Shown: positions 20,408 to 29,833 of the stretch, piece after piece
Position numbering within the stretch: position 1 is the first letter of the stretch
Layout: every line of letters starts with the position of its first letter
Assembly (NCBI GenBank): GCA_022482925.1
Contig: JAKVOG010000006.1
Coordinates: 150,843 to 214,842, forward strand
Length of the DNA: 64,000 bases
Source: Selenomonas sp.
GTDB taxonomy: Bacteria; Bacillota; Negativicutes; Selenomonadales; Selenomonadaceae
Direction: 5' to 3'
Position numbers and translations under genes: made by a program
The notes under the pieces: model-generated
Told to the model about the DNA's origin: nothing
What the model saw: the letters and a program-made list of their open reading frames with translations, nothing else
Database searches by the model: none

Positions 20408-20464
20408 AAAAATCACAGCCGGCTGTCGAGCTGCAGTAGCAGTTCAACGACCAGCTGTGATTGA
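20408..20464 (-). terminator. Terminator downstream of the guanylate-kinase-like gene
   Basis: On the minus strand AATCACAGC pairs with GCTGTGATT across a loop, followed by a run of eight T. It lies downstream of the stop at 20540. The 20299-20539 gap otherwise shows only AT-rich sequence. Confidence 0.65.
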
Positions 20465-20539
20465 AATCAGTGTTATTCGCTGAAGTTATTGACTTTTATG
20501 TTATAGCCTTTTAATTAGAAAATATAGCAAAAAATGTAC

Positions 20540-21136
20540 TTAGCGTACAATTTTATCAAATTCCTCTTGCGATACCACGGTCGATAGTCCTATAATAGAG
20601 AGAAGTTGAGCAAGTGAAGTCTGCAGATCCTGTGTGTTCTTTATCACATGCGTGGTCTGCTTCCAGCTATCGAATTCTTTGTTGTTTTCGGCATACTGCA
20701 GATGATACTTGATCTCATCGTTGGTATAGCCCATACGCAGCATCCGATCAATCAGCGTGACATAGTCTGCCATGAGATAGATGGTGCTGAGCTTTTTCTT
20801 GATGAACTTGTTGAGCTGCTTGATACCGGTGCTTTCCAGTATCATGACGCTGATGGTATGCTCTTTGAGGGCATCGAGGATATCATCTTTCCGGATGCCA
20901 TAGAACTCGCCTTTATGTGTGAACTGGACAACCAGCTCAAGCTGGCTGAATTCTTCGCGGCTGACGGTCCGATAGAGCTGTGCGCTCTTGGTCTTCTGAC
21001 GAGTCCGGCCCAGTTGAGGAAAGTCATAGGTGGTATAGGTTGGAATGAAATGGATGCCCATTGAGATCAACTGGGATGCCAGTGTTGCCTTGCCGGCTGC
21101 ATGTGGGCCGACCAGTGCGTAAATCATGTTAGTCAT
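20540..21136 (-). CDS. Guanylate-kinase-like P-loop protein
   Basis: A 198-residue protein with a P-loop GPHAAGKAT at residues 10-18, in place of the usual GPSGxGKS of guanylate kinase, and a TYTTYDFPQLGR segment aligned with the GMP-binding TTRxPR motif. YRTVSREEF aligns with the FxxxxxF-type region after it, and GEFYGIRKDDI resembles the YGT strand. The C-terminal extension after DEIKYHLQ is longer than in the normal enzyme. It may phosphorylate a nucleotide other than GMP, or have a regulatory role. It is monocistronic, with terminators on both sides. Confidence 0.65.
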   Translation of the reverse strand: MTNMIYALVGPHAAGKATLASQLISMGIHFIPTYTTYDFPQLGRTRQKTKSAQLYRTVSREEFSQLELVVQFTHKGEFYGIRKDDILDALKEHTISVMILESTGIKQLNKFIKKKLSTIYLMADYVTLIDRMLRMGYTNDEIKYHLQYAENNKEFDSWKQTTHVIKNTQDLQTSLAQLLSIIGLSTVVSQEEFDKIVR

Positions 21137-21236
21137 ACTCTTCTTGTTCCTTCATTACAATATTACATCTCGATGTTGGCTATTAAAGCCGATTCCGTAA
21201 GTTCTCCCTATTTTATCACAGAAGTCAAGGCAATAC

Positions 21237-21268
21237 AAAAGAGGGAACAACCGAACGTTCCCTCTTTT
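21237..21268. terminator. Bidirectional terminator-like hairpin
   Basis: AAAAGAGGGAAC pairs perfectly with GTTCCCTCTTTT. It lies upstream of both the guanylate-kinase-like gene (minus) and thrC (plus). In the rest of 21137-21545 I see only AT-rich sequence and a small GTAGAA/TTCTAC hairpin near 21421-21443; no T-box or known riboswitch motif. Confidence 0.65.
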
Positions 21269-21545
21269 GCCGCCTCTATACCTTCTGCCTACAACAACAT
21301 ACAAGATGCTGTTGTTCTCCCATAACAATAATACAACATTTAGTTATGGATTTCAATAGGACTTCTATATAAAATCCTGATAAATATATGCTTAAATATT
21401 CAGAAAGATTATAATTTATAAGTAGAAAGGGAAAGAAGTTCTACCTGACGAATACTATACTATGTAAACATGTAAATAAGTTGAGAATTGCATGGAGAGA
21501 AGATTAGAAAAGTACGATAATATGCAACTATAGGGGGTGGCTGTC

Positions 21546-22541
21546 ATGTACTTCTACTGTGAGCAATGCAAGAAGAAATACCCATTGAATACACACGCAT
21601 TTCAATGTGAATGCGGGGGGCTGTTCAGTTTGCATAAGGATGAGTCGGATGAAGTTACTGATGAGATTTCATTGGGTGAGTTTGAGACACCACTGTTGCC
21701 ACTAAAGATTGGCAAGCTGGAATTCCTGCTGAAGCTGGAAAATCTGCTGCCGACCGGATCGTTTAAAGATCGTGGTGCTTATCGGCTGATCAATGAACTG
21801 CATCATCTGGGAATCAAGAAGGTTGTCCTGGATTCGTCCGGGAATGCCGGGGCTTCGGTAGCCGCTTATGCCGCTGCCGCCAATATCGACTGTACGGTAT
21901 ATGTGCCAGATGATATCTCAAATGAGAAGATTGCCCAGATCGAAGCGTATGGAGCCAGGATCGTAAAGGTAGCCAATGGCCGTATGAAGGCTTGTACAGC
22001 GGCCAAGGAAAATCTTGGTGATGCCTACTATGCTTCGCATGTCTATAATCCGTTGTTCTTTGAGGGCATGAAGTCGATGGCCCGGGAAATGTATCAGCAG
22101 CTGGGAAATCACATCCCGGATTATATATTCATACCGGTTGGCAATGGCACGATGCTGCTGGGCCTTTATCAGGGATTCATGGAGCTGGGGCGTCTGCCGC
22201 ATTTCGTGGCAGTCCAAAGCAAGAAATGTGCACCGCTTTATGAAGCTTATCATGAGCTGCCGGCTGCACCGAAGAAGACAACCATTGCTGAGGCTATCCG
22301 TATTGAGCATCCAAAACGGCTGAAGACGATGGTGGAGGCTGTCCGCAATAGTTTCGGTGATGTAGTTGCCGTGGATGATAAGGATATACTGGAAGCCAAG
22401 AAATATCTGGGGAGTCGCGGCGTTTATGTGGAAATGACCTCGGCAGCTGCTTTGGCTGGTGCAAGAAAATATTTCCAGGCCGGGAAGCCGGATAATTATC
22501 AGGTGATTATCCCACTGACCGGGAGTGGGCTGAAACGGTGA
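21546..22541 (+). CDS. thrC: Threonine synthase-like PLP enzyme
   Basis: A 331-residue fold-type II pyridoxal-phosphate enzyme. A small N-terminal zinc ribbon (CEQCKKKYP and CECGGLF) is followed by the PLP-lysine motif PTGSFKDRGA, the substrate-binding SSGNAGASVAAYAA, and the phosphate-binding VGNGTMLLG. Threonine synthase converts O-phosphohomoserine to threonine. At 331 residues it is shorter than most threonine synthases (about 350-400), so a related ammonia-lyase activity cannot be excluded. A GTG at 21537 is in frame but lies inside the GGGGGTGG ribosome site; ATG 21546 is chosen. Confidence 0.78.
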   Translation: MYFYCEQCKKKYPLNTHAFQCECGGLFSLHKDESDEVTDEISLGEFETPLLPLKIGKLEFLLKLENLLPTGSFKDRGAYRLINELHHLGIKKVVLDSSGNAGASVAAYAAAANIDCTVYVPDDISNEKIAQIEAYGARIVKVANGRMKACTAAKENLGDAYYASHVYNPLFFEGMKSMAREMYQQLGNHIPDYIFIPVGNGTMLLGLYQGFMELGRLPHFVAVQSKKCAPLYEAYHELPAAPKKTTIAEAIRIEHPKRLKTMVEAVRNSFGDVVAVDDKDILEAKKYLGSRGVYVEMTSAAALAGARKYFQAGKPDNYQVIIPLTGSGLKR

Positions 22542-22609
22542 AACGGCAAAGGCTGTTCAAAAGGTAAAGGACGAGAAGATCAGTCAGTAAAGGAATAAGA
22601 GGCAAGGAA

Positions 22610-23524
22610 ATGTTACACGGAATAATTGATATTGGCTCAAATACGATCCGTATGGCAATCTATCTGATAGAAGGCAGTCACATCGAGATGCTGATGAAAA
22701 AGAAGCATACTGTAGGTCTGGCTGCCTATCTGAAAGATGGTGTCATGCAGCAGCGGGGCATTGACAAAGCCGTGGAAATACTGGGCGAGTTTCAGGCTTT
22801 CTTGCTGAGTTTCCAGATTACTGAAGTCACGGCCTTCACTACTGCTGCATTACGCAATGCCAAAAACAGCAAAGCTGCTGTGAGTGAGATTGAGCAAAGG
22901 ACCGGACTAAGCGTCCGGGTCATTACCGGTGATGAAGAGGCTGTGTTCGACTTCATTGGTGCAACCCGAAACCTGTCGGAGAACTCGGGACTGCTGCTGG
23001 ATATTGGCGGTGGCAGTACGGAGATCGTTACCTATCAACAGCGTATGATCCAGCATAAGATCAGTCTGCCGATGGGGTCGCTGGCCTTTCGGACAAAGTA
23101 TGTGCAGGGAATCCTGCCTACTGAGGCCGAGTGTCTGGTCATGCGGCAAAAGGCGGAGGAAGCAATCCGGTCAGCTACGGCATTCGAGTCGGTGAATGAA
23201 AGCTTTATTGCAGGTATTGGCGGTACCTTCAAGGGCGCTGCTGCACTATATAATGCTATGTTTAATCAGCCGGCATCCAATACCCGCATGGAGGCGCGCC
23301 GGTTAAAGACAATCATCGGCACGTTCCAGCAGGATCACGGGATGACACAGGAGATGACCATCATGTTAATGAGGACCGTTCCTGATCGTATCAATACGAT
23401 TATTCCAGGCTTGATCATCGCTGATGTGCTGGCCCGACAATTTCAGAGCAAGATCGTTACCTATAGCGACTCGGGGGTCCGGGAAGGCTATATCTATGAT
23501 CAGATTATTGGCAAGAAGCAGTGA
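22610..23524 (+). CDS. ppx: Ppx/GppA family exopolyphosphatase
   Basis: A 304-residue protein of the ASKHA superfamily, starting with the Phosphate-1 motif IDIGSNTIRM, then TTAALRNAKN, and the Phosphate-2 motif LLLDIGGGSTEI around residue 127; GIGGTFKGAA is the adenosine-type loop. Such enzymes remove phosphate from polyphosphate or convert pppGpp to ppGpp. Only the core two domains are present, with no C-terminal HD domain. It follows thrC after 68 bases and may be co-transcribed. Confidence 0.88.
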   Translation: MLHGIIDIGSNTIRMAIYLIEGSHIEMLMKKKHTVGLAAYLKDGVMQQRGIDKAVEILGEFQAFLLSFQITEVTAFTTAALRNAKNSKAAVSEIEQRTGLSVRVITGDEEAVFDFIGATRNLSENSGLLLDIGGGSTEIVTYQQRMIQHKISLPMGSLAFRTKYVQGILPTEAECLVMRQKAEEAIRSATAFESVNESFIAGIGGTFKGAAALYNAMFNQPASNTRMEARRLKTIIGTFQQDHGMTQEMTIMLMRTVPDRINTIIPGLIIADVLARQFQSKIVTYSDSGVREGYIYDQIIGKKQ

Positions 23525-23868
23525 AGTATAGAGTCATATAGGAAAAAAGCCGATGATTATATTCAGAAGGGTTTTTTTGGTGATTTAGTGAAAGAGGGGG
23601 CTGGTTTGCTGGGAGATTATCTTACCGGAGCGTTTTATCAGATGATGTAACAGGCAATTGATAGGAATTATCGGTAATCATATGGAATAAGCGGCCATCT
23701 TTGGAATGATAGCTGCTTATTTATATGGAAAATGGGGCAAATGAGACATAAATTAATTAAATGGCAAAAAAAAAAGGAAAAAAGACCCATAAAAAAACCT
23801 TTACAAATATTAAAAAAGAACTAAACTAGGATAATGAGATGCTTTTGTTTAGGGAAAGAAGGATGTAT
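23525..23868. promoter_or_regulatory. Intergenic region upstream of the pga operon
   Basis: No gene of convincing quality is seen. The last 110 bases are very AT-rich (long A runs at 23765-23800). A possible promoter is TTTACA (23800-23805) with TAAACT (23822-23827), spacer 16. GAAAGAAGG at 23852-23861 is the ribosome site for pgaA. Confidence 0.45.
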
Positions 23869-26094
23869 ATGCAAAAAAGATGGCAAAATGGACAGCGATT
23901 GGCTGGCCTTTGCCTGTTAGGAAGCTTGTGCTGTTATCCGGCGGTCGCCGGAGCTCAGATGACGACTACTTCGACTTCGCTTCATCGTGAAGCTGTGCAG
24001 TTGGCACGTGGTGGCAACTATGCGAAGTCGTTGCAGATCATGCAGCAGCTGGAACAGGAAACAGATGAGGGCTATTGGGCTGATTATCTGGTGATTTTAT
24101 CTTGGGCTGGACAGGAAAAACAGTTGGTAACGCTTGCGGACAGGCATTATCAGGGTGATTTTTCACGGGTTCCAGACTACGCGTTGAGACCTTTGGCGCA
24201 GGCGTATGAGAAAGCAGGGCAGATCGATAAGGCTGCCAGTCTGTACAAGCGTTTGCAGAGTGCTGAACCACAGCAGGCATATCGGACTGCTTATGAGCAG
24301 GGATTAAGCGATATGGGACGAAAGGACTATGTTGCAGCGGAGCATGATTTTGCGCAGGCTCGCCAGTTGGCAATGGTTTCTGGCAAAGTAGAAACCGGTT
24401 TCGTCAAGGACATGGATGCCCGTCGGGCAGCGCTTTACATCCAGCAGGGGGAATATGACCGGTCGGTTATCATTCTGCGTCCGTATGTCGAAAATGGAAC
24501 CGCAAGTATGCGGATGATTAGCGATTATCTGATGGCATTGCGTTTTGATAATCGCGCCAAGGAAGCCGAGCTTGTTTTCAGTCAGAAGTGCCCGGACTGG
24601 TCGAAGATGCCGGCTTATGGTCTACAGACGATGGGAGATCTGTATTTGCGGGCGGGCAAGTATCGTCAGGCCCATACGCTTTATGCGTATATCCTGCAGA
24701 AGAATGATATTGACTATGTAAGGCTGGGGGATGCTTATGCACTGGCGATGTTGGGGAATGATCAGGCAGCAGTGGCACAGTATGCTGATTCGGTCAAACG
24801 TTATCCCAAACGTCAGGCAGCAGTGGCCGGTGATGCGGCAGCTTTCCTGCAGCAGGGACGGCTCGGGATGGCCCGGAAATTGTTCAATCTGTTGGGAACT
24901 ACGCCGGCAGAGCGGGAGAACTGGCAGCTTCAGTATGGTCAGCAGCTGACGGATGTAGCGGATGATCTGCGGAATGCCAAGCTGAATTTCAGGCGGGATG
25001 AACGGCTTGATGGCCGCAGCTATTATCATGAGGCGGACCGGGTGCTCCGCCCGCTGCTGAATAGCAGCTCGAAAGATATCCAGCAGTCGGCAGCGGCAGC
25101 TCTGGCGATGAATAAGCTGAATAAGGGCTTGTTTGCCAGTGCAGATCATCAGCTGGCAGCATTGCTGGACAGTTCTTCGGCTGATGAACCGGTGGTCATG
25201 GCTGTCAGCGGTGAGAACGAGCGTCGGCAGGAGCATGCACTGGGCAGTTATTACCGTACCAGGCTGGATAATAAGCGCAATCATGAGTCGGATCTTGGTT
25301 TGAGCTATACAAACTATCTGGGGCAGAACTGGTATGCTATGGCAGGCTATGGTTACAGCTGGCTGCAGGATGGTCAGAATCATGCGCAGTATGCGCATGG
25401 GGATGCTGGACTGTCCTGGCATTATGATCGTGGACAGATGGATATGACCTATGATCGTTTCGGCAGTGGCTGGGATCTCAATGGCTATACGCTGTCCATG
25501 AGCTATGAGCCAAATGATGCGGCGGTATTTTCCTTTGGCCTGGGACATCGTCCGCATGCACATGCCGGAGCGGTAGCGCAGCATATTGCTGAGAACTACC
25601 ACACACTCAGCTGGGATCAGATTTTGGGCAGCCGTTGGCGCTTTGGGGCTGATTATGAGTGGGATAATCTGTCGGATGGCAACGATTATTGGAGCTATGG
25701 GGGCAATTTCGTGGATGAAATGTCACAGCAGCACAATTATCGGGATAATCTGCTGCTTGGCTACAGCTATGGGCATTATGATCAGCAGGTGGATGGATAT
25801 GATTCGCCTTATCGCCGGATTGATTATGGTGTTGGTTTTAGCCGTAAGTGGAATCTGTCACAGCATGAACGGTTCTGGGAATGGATCAATATGCTGAGCT
25901 GGGGGCATGATAATGATGAGGGAACGGGCTTTTCCCCGTATACCCGGCTGGAATGGACGCAGTCGATGCATGCAGGGCAGCTGCTGACACTCGGCGTACA
26001 ATATAACTGGTATTTCAATCAGATCGCTACTACGGACGAAAGCCGTCGGAACAACGGCTATCTCTTTGATGTGAATTATTCGTTAGGATGGTGA
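23869..26094 (+). CDS. pgaA: PNAG outer-membrane exporter PgaA-like (TPR plus beta-barrel)
   Basis: A 741-residue protein. A signal peptide (residues 1-28, cut near VAGAQ) is followed by TPR-like helical repeats over about residues 40-330, then a C-terminal beta-barrel rich in alternating aromatic strands such as YAMAGYGYSWLQDG, ending in SLGW with a terminal aromatic residue as in outer-membrane proteins. In E. coli PgaA exports partly deacetylated poly-beta-1,6-N-acetylglucosamine; its TPR part binds PgaB. The presence of this barrel is direct evidence for a diderm envelope. ATGs at 23839 and 23863 are in frame, but 23869 has the best-spaced ribosome site. First gene of pgaABCD. Confidence 0.88.
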   Translation: MQKRWQNGQRLAGLCLLGSLCCYPAVAGAQMTTTSTSLHREAVQLARGGNYAKSLQIMQQLEQETDEGYWADYLVILSWAGQEKQLVTLADRHYQGDFSRVPDYALRPLAQAYEKAGQIDKAASLYKRLQSAEPQQAYRTAYEQGLSDMGRKDYVAAEHDFAQARQLAMVSGKVETGFVKDMDARRAALYIQQGEYDRSVIILRPYVENGTASMRMISDYLMALRFDNRAKEAELVFSQKCPDWSKMPAYGLQTMGDLYLRAGKYRQAHTLYAYILQKNDIDYVRLGDAYALAMLGNDQAAVAQYADSVKRYPKRQAAVAGDAAAFLQQGRLGMARKLFNLLGTTPAERENWQLQYGQQLTDVADDLRNAKLNFRRDERLDGRSYYHEADRVLRPLLNSSSKDIQQSAAAALAMNKLNKGLFASADHQLAALLDSSSADEPVVMAVSGENERRQEHALGSYYRTRLDNKRNHESDLGLSYTNYLGQNWYAMAGYGYSWLQDGQNHAQYAHGDAGLSWHYDRGQMDMTYDRFGSGWDLNGYTLSMSYEPNDAAVFSFGLGHRPHAHAGAVAQHIAENYHTLSWDQILGSRWRFGADYEWDNLSDGNDYWSYGGNFVDEMSQQHNYRDNLLLGYSYGHYDQQVDGYDSPYRRIDYGVGFSRKWNLSQHERFWEWINMLSWGHDNDEGTGFSPYTRLEWTQSMHAGQLLTLGVQYNWYFNQIATTDESRRNNGYLFDVNYSLGW

Positions 26095-26099
26095 GCGAT

Positions 26100-27944
26100 A
26101 TGATGAAGAAAATCATACGATTACTGGTATTGAGTATGCTGGTACTGAGTATGCTGGCTTCGGTGGCAATGGCGCAGGTGGCCGTTCTGTGTTATCACGA
26201 GATTGACCGGGCGAATGATGATTTTTCTGTAACCAGTCATGAGCTGGGAAATCAGCTGAGCTGGCTTAAGAAAAACGGCTGGCATTTTGTGTCGCTGGAT
26301 GAATATCTGGCTTATACCAGGGGGCAGAAAAAGCTGCCGGATAAGAGCGTCATGATTACCTTCGATGATGGCTATGAGTCGTTCTATACGAAGGTTTATC
26401 CGCTGCTGCAGAAGTATCAGATTCCGGGGATGCTGGCTATCGTCACATCATGGACGGATGGTGAAGGCAAGCCAACGGATGTACAGAAACTGGCAACCTG
26501 GGATCAGCTGCGTGAAATGGAGAGAAGCGGCCTGGTGACCGTTGTATCCCATACGCATGCCATGCATAAGCAGCAGGCTATCGATCCGCAGGGCGATCGG
26601 GATAGTGTAGCCGGTAATCGGCTTTATCTGAATGATCGTTATGAGACGGATGAGGAATATCGCAGTCGTCTGAATCATGATTTCCAGGCAACACAGAGAC
26701 TGTTCCAGGAGAAACTTGGACACCCAGCCCGTGTGGTGGTCTGGCCGTATGGTATCTATTCGGCTGAGGCAATCAAGGCGGCTCAGGATAATGGCATGGA
26801 AGGGTCATTCCTGCTGGACGGCGGAATCAATGGTACAGGCGATAAGGCAAGACTTTATGCCAAGCGCATGATCATGACCCAAGACATTACTATAGAACGT
26901 TTCCAGAAACTGCTGACCAAGGATCATGATGAATGGAATGACAAGCCGCTGCGCATGGCGCAGGTGGATATCGATAAACTGTATGATAAGGATGCACAGC
27001 GCTTTCAGTATAATATCGATTCAACCATTCAGCAGCTGCGGGCAAATGGGATCAGTCTAGTGGCTTTGCAGGCTTTTGCTGATCCGGATGGAGATGGCAA
27101 CGTGGATGATGTTTATTTCCATAACTCGGTTATCCCAGTCAAATACGATATATTTAACCATATTGCCAATCGGATGATGCAGCAGAGACTCAGGATTGTG
27201 GCCTGGATGCCAGGGCTAAACTATCAGAGACTCGGGGCGAAGGATGGCAAAAATATGGTACAGGCTCAGGGAAAAGGCAAGGGTGGCTGGTACCATCGTC
27301 TGAGTCCGTTTGATACAAAGAACATCCAGCAGGTCACACAGCTCTATAAGGATCTGGGGGATTATACGCCGATTATGGGAGTAATGTTCCAGGATGACCT
27401 GTATCTGAACGATTTCGAGGATATGTCGGCTGCTGGCAAGGCTGCCTATAAACAGCAGACTGGTCGGGATCTGGAGAAGTTGGATCACAAGAATAAGAAG
27501 CAGATGAATGAATGGACCAGGATGAAGACCAAGCAGTTGACGAAGGTCTCGTTGACTCTGGCAGATGCTTTTAAGCAGCATCGTCCGAATGCGGTCATCC
27601 TGCGTGATATCTACGCTGAACCAGTGCTGAATCCGGAGTCGGAAGAGTGGTTTGCACAGAACTATCAGGATTATTTGCAGAACTATGACTATACCGTAGT
27701 CATGGCCTACCCATACATGGATGGGGAAAAAGACCCGATGGGATATCTGAGCAATGTAGCAGCGGCGGTAAAGGCTGCTGGTGGCACCAGCAAGACAATC
27801 GTAAAGATCCAGACGTATGACTGGAAAAAAGAACGCTGGCTGGGACGTCGGGGATTCAACCAACAGCTTCAGACGCTGAAAAAGGATGGAATTCAGCATC
27901 TGGGGTATTATCCGAATACGTTTTACGCCTGGGTGGGTAAATAA
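26100..27944 (+). CDS. pgaB: Poly-beta-1,6-N-acetylglucosamine N-deacetylase PgaB
   Basis: A two-domain periplasmic enzyme of about 614 residues. A signal sequence is followed by a NodB-type deacetylase domain with YHEID, the metal-binding TFDDGYESFY and SHTHAMHKQ histidines, and VVWPYG. The C-terminal half (from about residue 270) is the hydrolase-like PNAG-binding domain, seen in LVALQAFADPDGDGNVDD and IMGVMFQDDLYL. It deacetylates the polymer so that PgaA can export it. The frame opens at 26088, overlapping pgaA; ATG 26100, just after the pgaA stop and GGTGAG, is preferred. Confidence 0.93.
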   Translation: MMKKIIRLLVLSMLVLSMLASVAMAQVAVLCYHEIDRANDDFSVTSHELGNQLSWLKKNGWHFVSLDEYLAYTRGQKKLPDKSVMITFDDGYESFYTKVYPLLQKYQIPGMLAIVTSWTDGEGKPTDVQKLATWDQLREMERSGLVTVVSHTHAMHKQQAIDPQGDRDSVAGNRLYLNDRYETDEEYRSRLNHDFQATQRLFQEKLGHPARVVVWPYGIYSAEAIKAAQDNGMEGSFLLDGGINGTGDKARLYAKRMIMTQDITIERFQKLLTKDHDEWNDKPLRMAQVDIDKLYDKDAQRFQYNIDSTIQQLRANGISLVALQAFADPDGDGNVDDVYFHNSVIPVKYDIFNHIANRMMQQRLRIVAWMPGLNYQRLGAKDGKNMVQAQGKGKGGWYHRLSPFDTKNIQQVTQLYKDLGDYTPIMGVMFQDDLYLNDFEDMSAAGKAAYKQQTGRDLEKLDHKNKKQMNEWTRMKTKQLTKVSLTLADAFKQHRPNAVILRDIYAEPVLNPESEEWFAQNYQDYLQNYDYTVVMAYPYMDGEKDPMGYLSNVAAAVKAAGGTSKTIVKIQTYDWKKERWLGRRGFNQQLQTLKKDGIQHLGYYPNTFYAWVGK

Positions 27945-27990
27945 TGAGATACAGGGATCAAGTACTTAACTGGCAGGGAGGCAGGTAAAG

Positions 27991-29256
27991 TTGTTTACAT
28001 TATTCATACTTTTTTTGGCAGGATTTGTATTCTATTACCCGGTGGTCATGAGTCTGGTCTGGATGATCGGTGGAATCTGTTTTTATTGGCGGCGGGAGCG
28101 AAATGAATCCCGGCTGCCACCTGAGCTGAAAGAGAAACCGTTGGTATCGGTATTCATTCCGGCTCACAATGAGGAACGCGATATCGCAGATTCGGTGCGT
28201 TCGATCTTTGCAAATCATTATAAGAACATGGAGATCATCGTTATCAATGATGCCAGCACTGATCATACGCAGGATGTGCTGGAGGGACTGCTAAAGGATT
28301 ATCCGACTTTAAAAATTCTGAAGATGGAGAAGAACCTGGGTAAGGCTAATGGTCTGAATCTGGCCTTTGCTATGAGTCATGGAGATATTATCTTTACGTT
28401 GGATGCTGATAGTATGCTGGATGAGCATGCGATTGAATGGGCCGTATGGCATTTCAATAACTTCCCGCGCGTCGGGGCTGTTACCGGCAATCCGCGGGTC
28501 CGCAACCGTACGAGTCTGCTGGCCAAGATCCAGACCGCGGAGTATTCGAGCGTCATCGGTCTGATCAAGCGCACGCAGCGCCTGATCGGCAAGGTCATGA
28601 CGGTATCCGGGGTAGTTGCAGGCTGGCGCCGTACGGCAATCGTTGATGCGGGGCTTTGGAGCAATACGGCAATAACCGATGATATCGAGATGACCTGGAA
28701 GATGGAGACGCATTTCTGGGATGTCCGTTATGAGCCGAATATGATCTGCTGGATGCTGGTGCCGGAGACGCTGAGCGGGATCTGGACGCAGCGTAAGCGG
28801 TGGGCTCAAGGGGGCGTGGAAGTTATGCGCTCGCATAGCGATGTCTGGAAGCACTGGCGGGAACGCCGCATTTGGCCGGTTTATATCGATTATTTCCTGG
28901 GGACGTTCTGGGCATATTCGTTCATTATCTGTGCTGCTTTATGGCTGCTCAGGCTGTTGGCCGGTTGGCTGGCACCAGGATTGGCTGCTGCGCTGCCTGA
29001 TCTGGGCAATCCGTTGCTGGGCTGGAATGGTGCAGTCGTGGCGTTTACCTGCCTGCTGCAGTTTCTGGTCAGTATCATTATTGATTCACATTATGATAAG
29101 AATCTGTGGAAAGTCTATTTCTGGGTATCCTGGTATCCAGTGATCTATTGGGCGTTCAATTCGCTGGCAACAGTAGTGGCAACGCCAAAAGGATTGTTCC
29201 GCAACATGAATAAAGCGGCTGTATGGGTCAGCCCGGATCGGGGGATAAGAGGATGA
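27991..29256 (+). CDS. pgaC: Poly-beta-1,6-N-acetylglucosamine synthase PgaC (GT2)
   Basis: A 421-residue inner-membrane processive glycosyltransferase. N-terminal membrane segments precede the GT2 domain with INDASTD, TLDADS, the TDDIEMTW acid motif and the processive-enzyme motif QRKRW. Membrane segments follow near residues 305-330, 345-365 and 385-400. It polymerises GlcNAc from UDP-GlcNAc; in E. coli its activity needs PgaD and cyclic di-GMP. The start is a TTG at 27991, with GGGAGG ten bases upstream. Its stop overlaps the pgaD start (ATGA). Confidence 0.93.
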   Translation: MFTLFILFLAGFVFYYPVVMSLVWMIGGICFYWRRERNESRLPPELKEKPLVSVFIPAHNEERDIADSVRSIFANHYKNMEIIVINDASTDHTQDVLEGLLKDYPTLKILKMEKNLGKANGLNLAFAMSHGDIIFTLDADSMLDEHAIEWAVWHFNNFPRVGAVTGNPRVRNRTSLLAKIQTAEYSSVIGLIKRTQRLIGKVMTVSGVVAGWRRTAIVDAGLWSNTAITDDIEMTWKMETHFWDVRYEPNMICWMLVPETLSGIWTQRKRWAQGGVEVMRSHSDVWKHWRERRIWPVYIDYFLGTFWAYSFIICAALWLLRLLAGWLAPGLAAALPDLGNPLLGWNGAVVAFTCLLQFLVSIIIDSHYDKNLWKVYFWVSWYPVIYWAFNSLATVVATPKGLFRNMNKAAVWVSPDRGIRG

Positions 29257-29732
29257 ATTCACAGGATGTGAAAGGGAATCCGCTAGAGGAACCGCAGAAA
29301 AGTCTGATTATTGATGAGACCAGCAAGCGCAATAAACTGTTGGTCGTATTGGAATGGCTGGTATCGGTTATCGGTACGATACTGGTCTGGTGCTTCCTGG
29401 TCTGGGATATCTATGAGAAGTTATTCAGCGGACAGTATACCGGCAGTATGTCCATGCTGATACTGCTGCTGTTTGTCATATTGGTTATCGTGCTGGTGGG
29501 CGGAGTCTGGCAGTTCTATAACTGGTACATGTTCCATGGCAAGGACCGGCGTCAAAAATTCCCGAAGCAGTCCATTGCCGAGGTGGGGAATTTGTATGGG
29601 ATTTCCCAGCCCAATATGGAAAAATTACAGTCTATCCGTCAGGCGGCGGTTATTCAGTTCAAGAATCATAAATATTATTATTGCGTGGCCGGTGAACCTC
29701 CTATCGAAATCGGGATGCTGCGAGAAAAATAA
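29253..29732 (+). CDS. pgaD: PgaD-like auxiliary membrane protein
   Basis: A 159-residue protein with two membrane segments (LEWLVSVIGTILVWCFLVW and MLILLLFVILVIVLVGGVW), matching the PgaD topology. In E. coli PgaD binds PgaC and together they sense cyclic di-GMP. A conserved-looking cytoplasmic tail follows (YNWYMFHGKDRRQKFP), as in PgaD. The ATG overlaps the pgaC stop, so the two are translated as a pair. Sequence similarity in this family is low; position is part of the evidence. Confidence 0.82.
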   Translation: MNSQDVKGNPLEEPQKSLIIDETSKRNKLLVVLEWLVSVIGTILVWCFLVWDIYEKLFSGQYTGSMSMLILLLFVILVIVLVGGVWQFYNWYMFHGKDRRQKFPKQSIAEVGNLYGISQPNMEKLQSIRQAAVIQFKNHKYYYCVAGEPPIEIGMLREK

Positions 29733-29779
29733 AGGGCTGGCGGAAGGCTTGGATGTTTTTTCCGTTGAATATGACTTTA

Positions 29780-29801
29780 TGTTATAATGTCGATATATCG
29801 A
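29780..29801 (+). promoter_or_regulatory. Extended -10 element with overlapping palindrome upstream of the diguanylate cyclase
   Basis: TGTTATAATG contains a consensus -10 (TATAAT, 29783-29788) with an upstream TG. No good -35 is visible. It is followed directly by the perfect 12-bp palindrome TCGATATATCGA (29790-29801), well placed to be an operator at the transcription start. Confidence 0.5.
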
Positions 29802-29833
29802 TATATTCATGAAATTCGGGAGGAGTCTCCACA

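Noticed and set aside
21270..21545. T-box or threonine leader upstream of thrC
   Set aside because: No GGTGG-type antiterminator segment and no run of threonine codons is visible.
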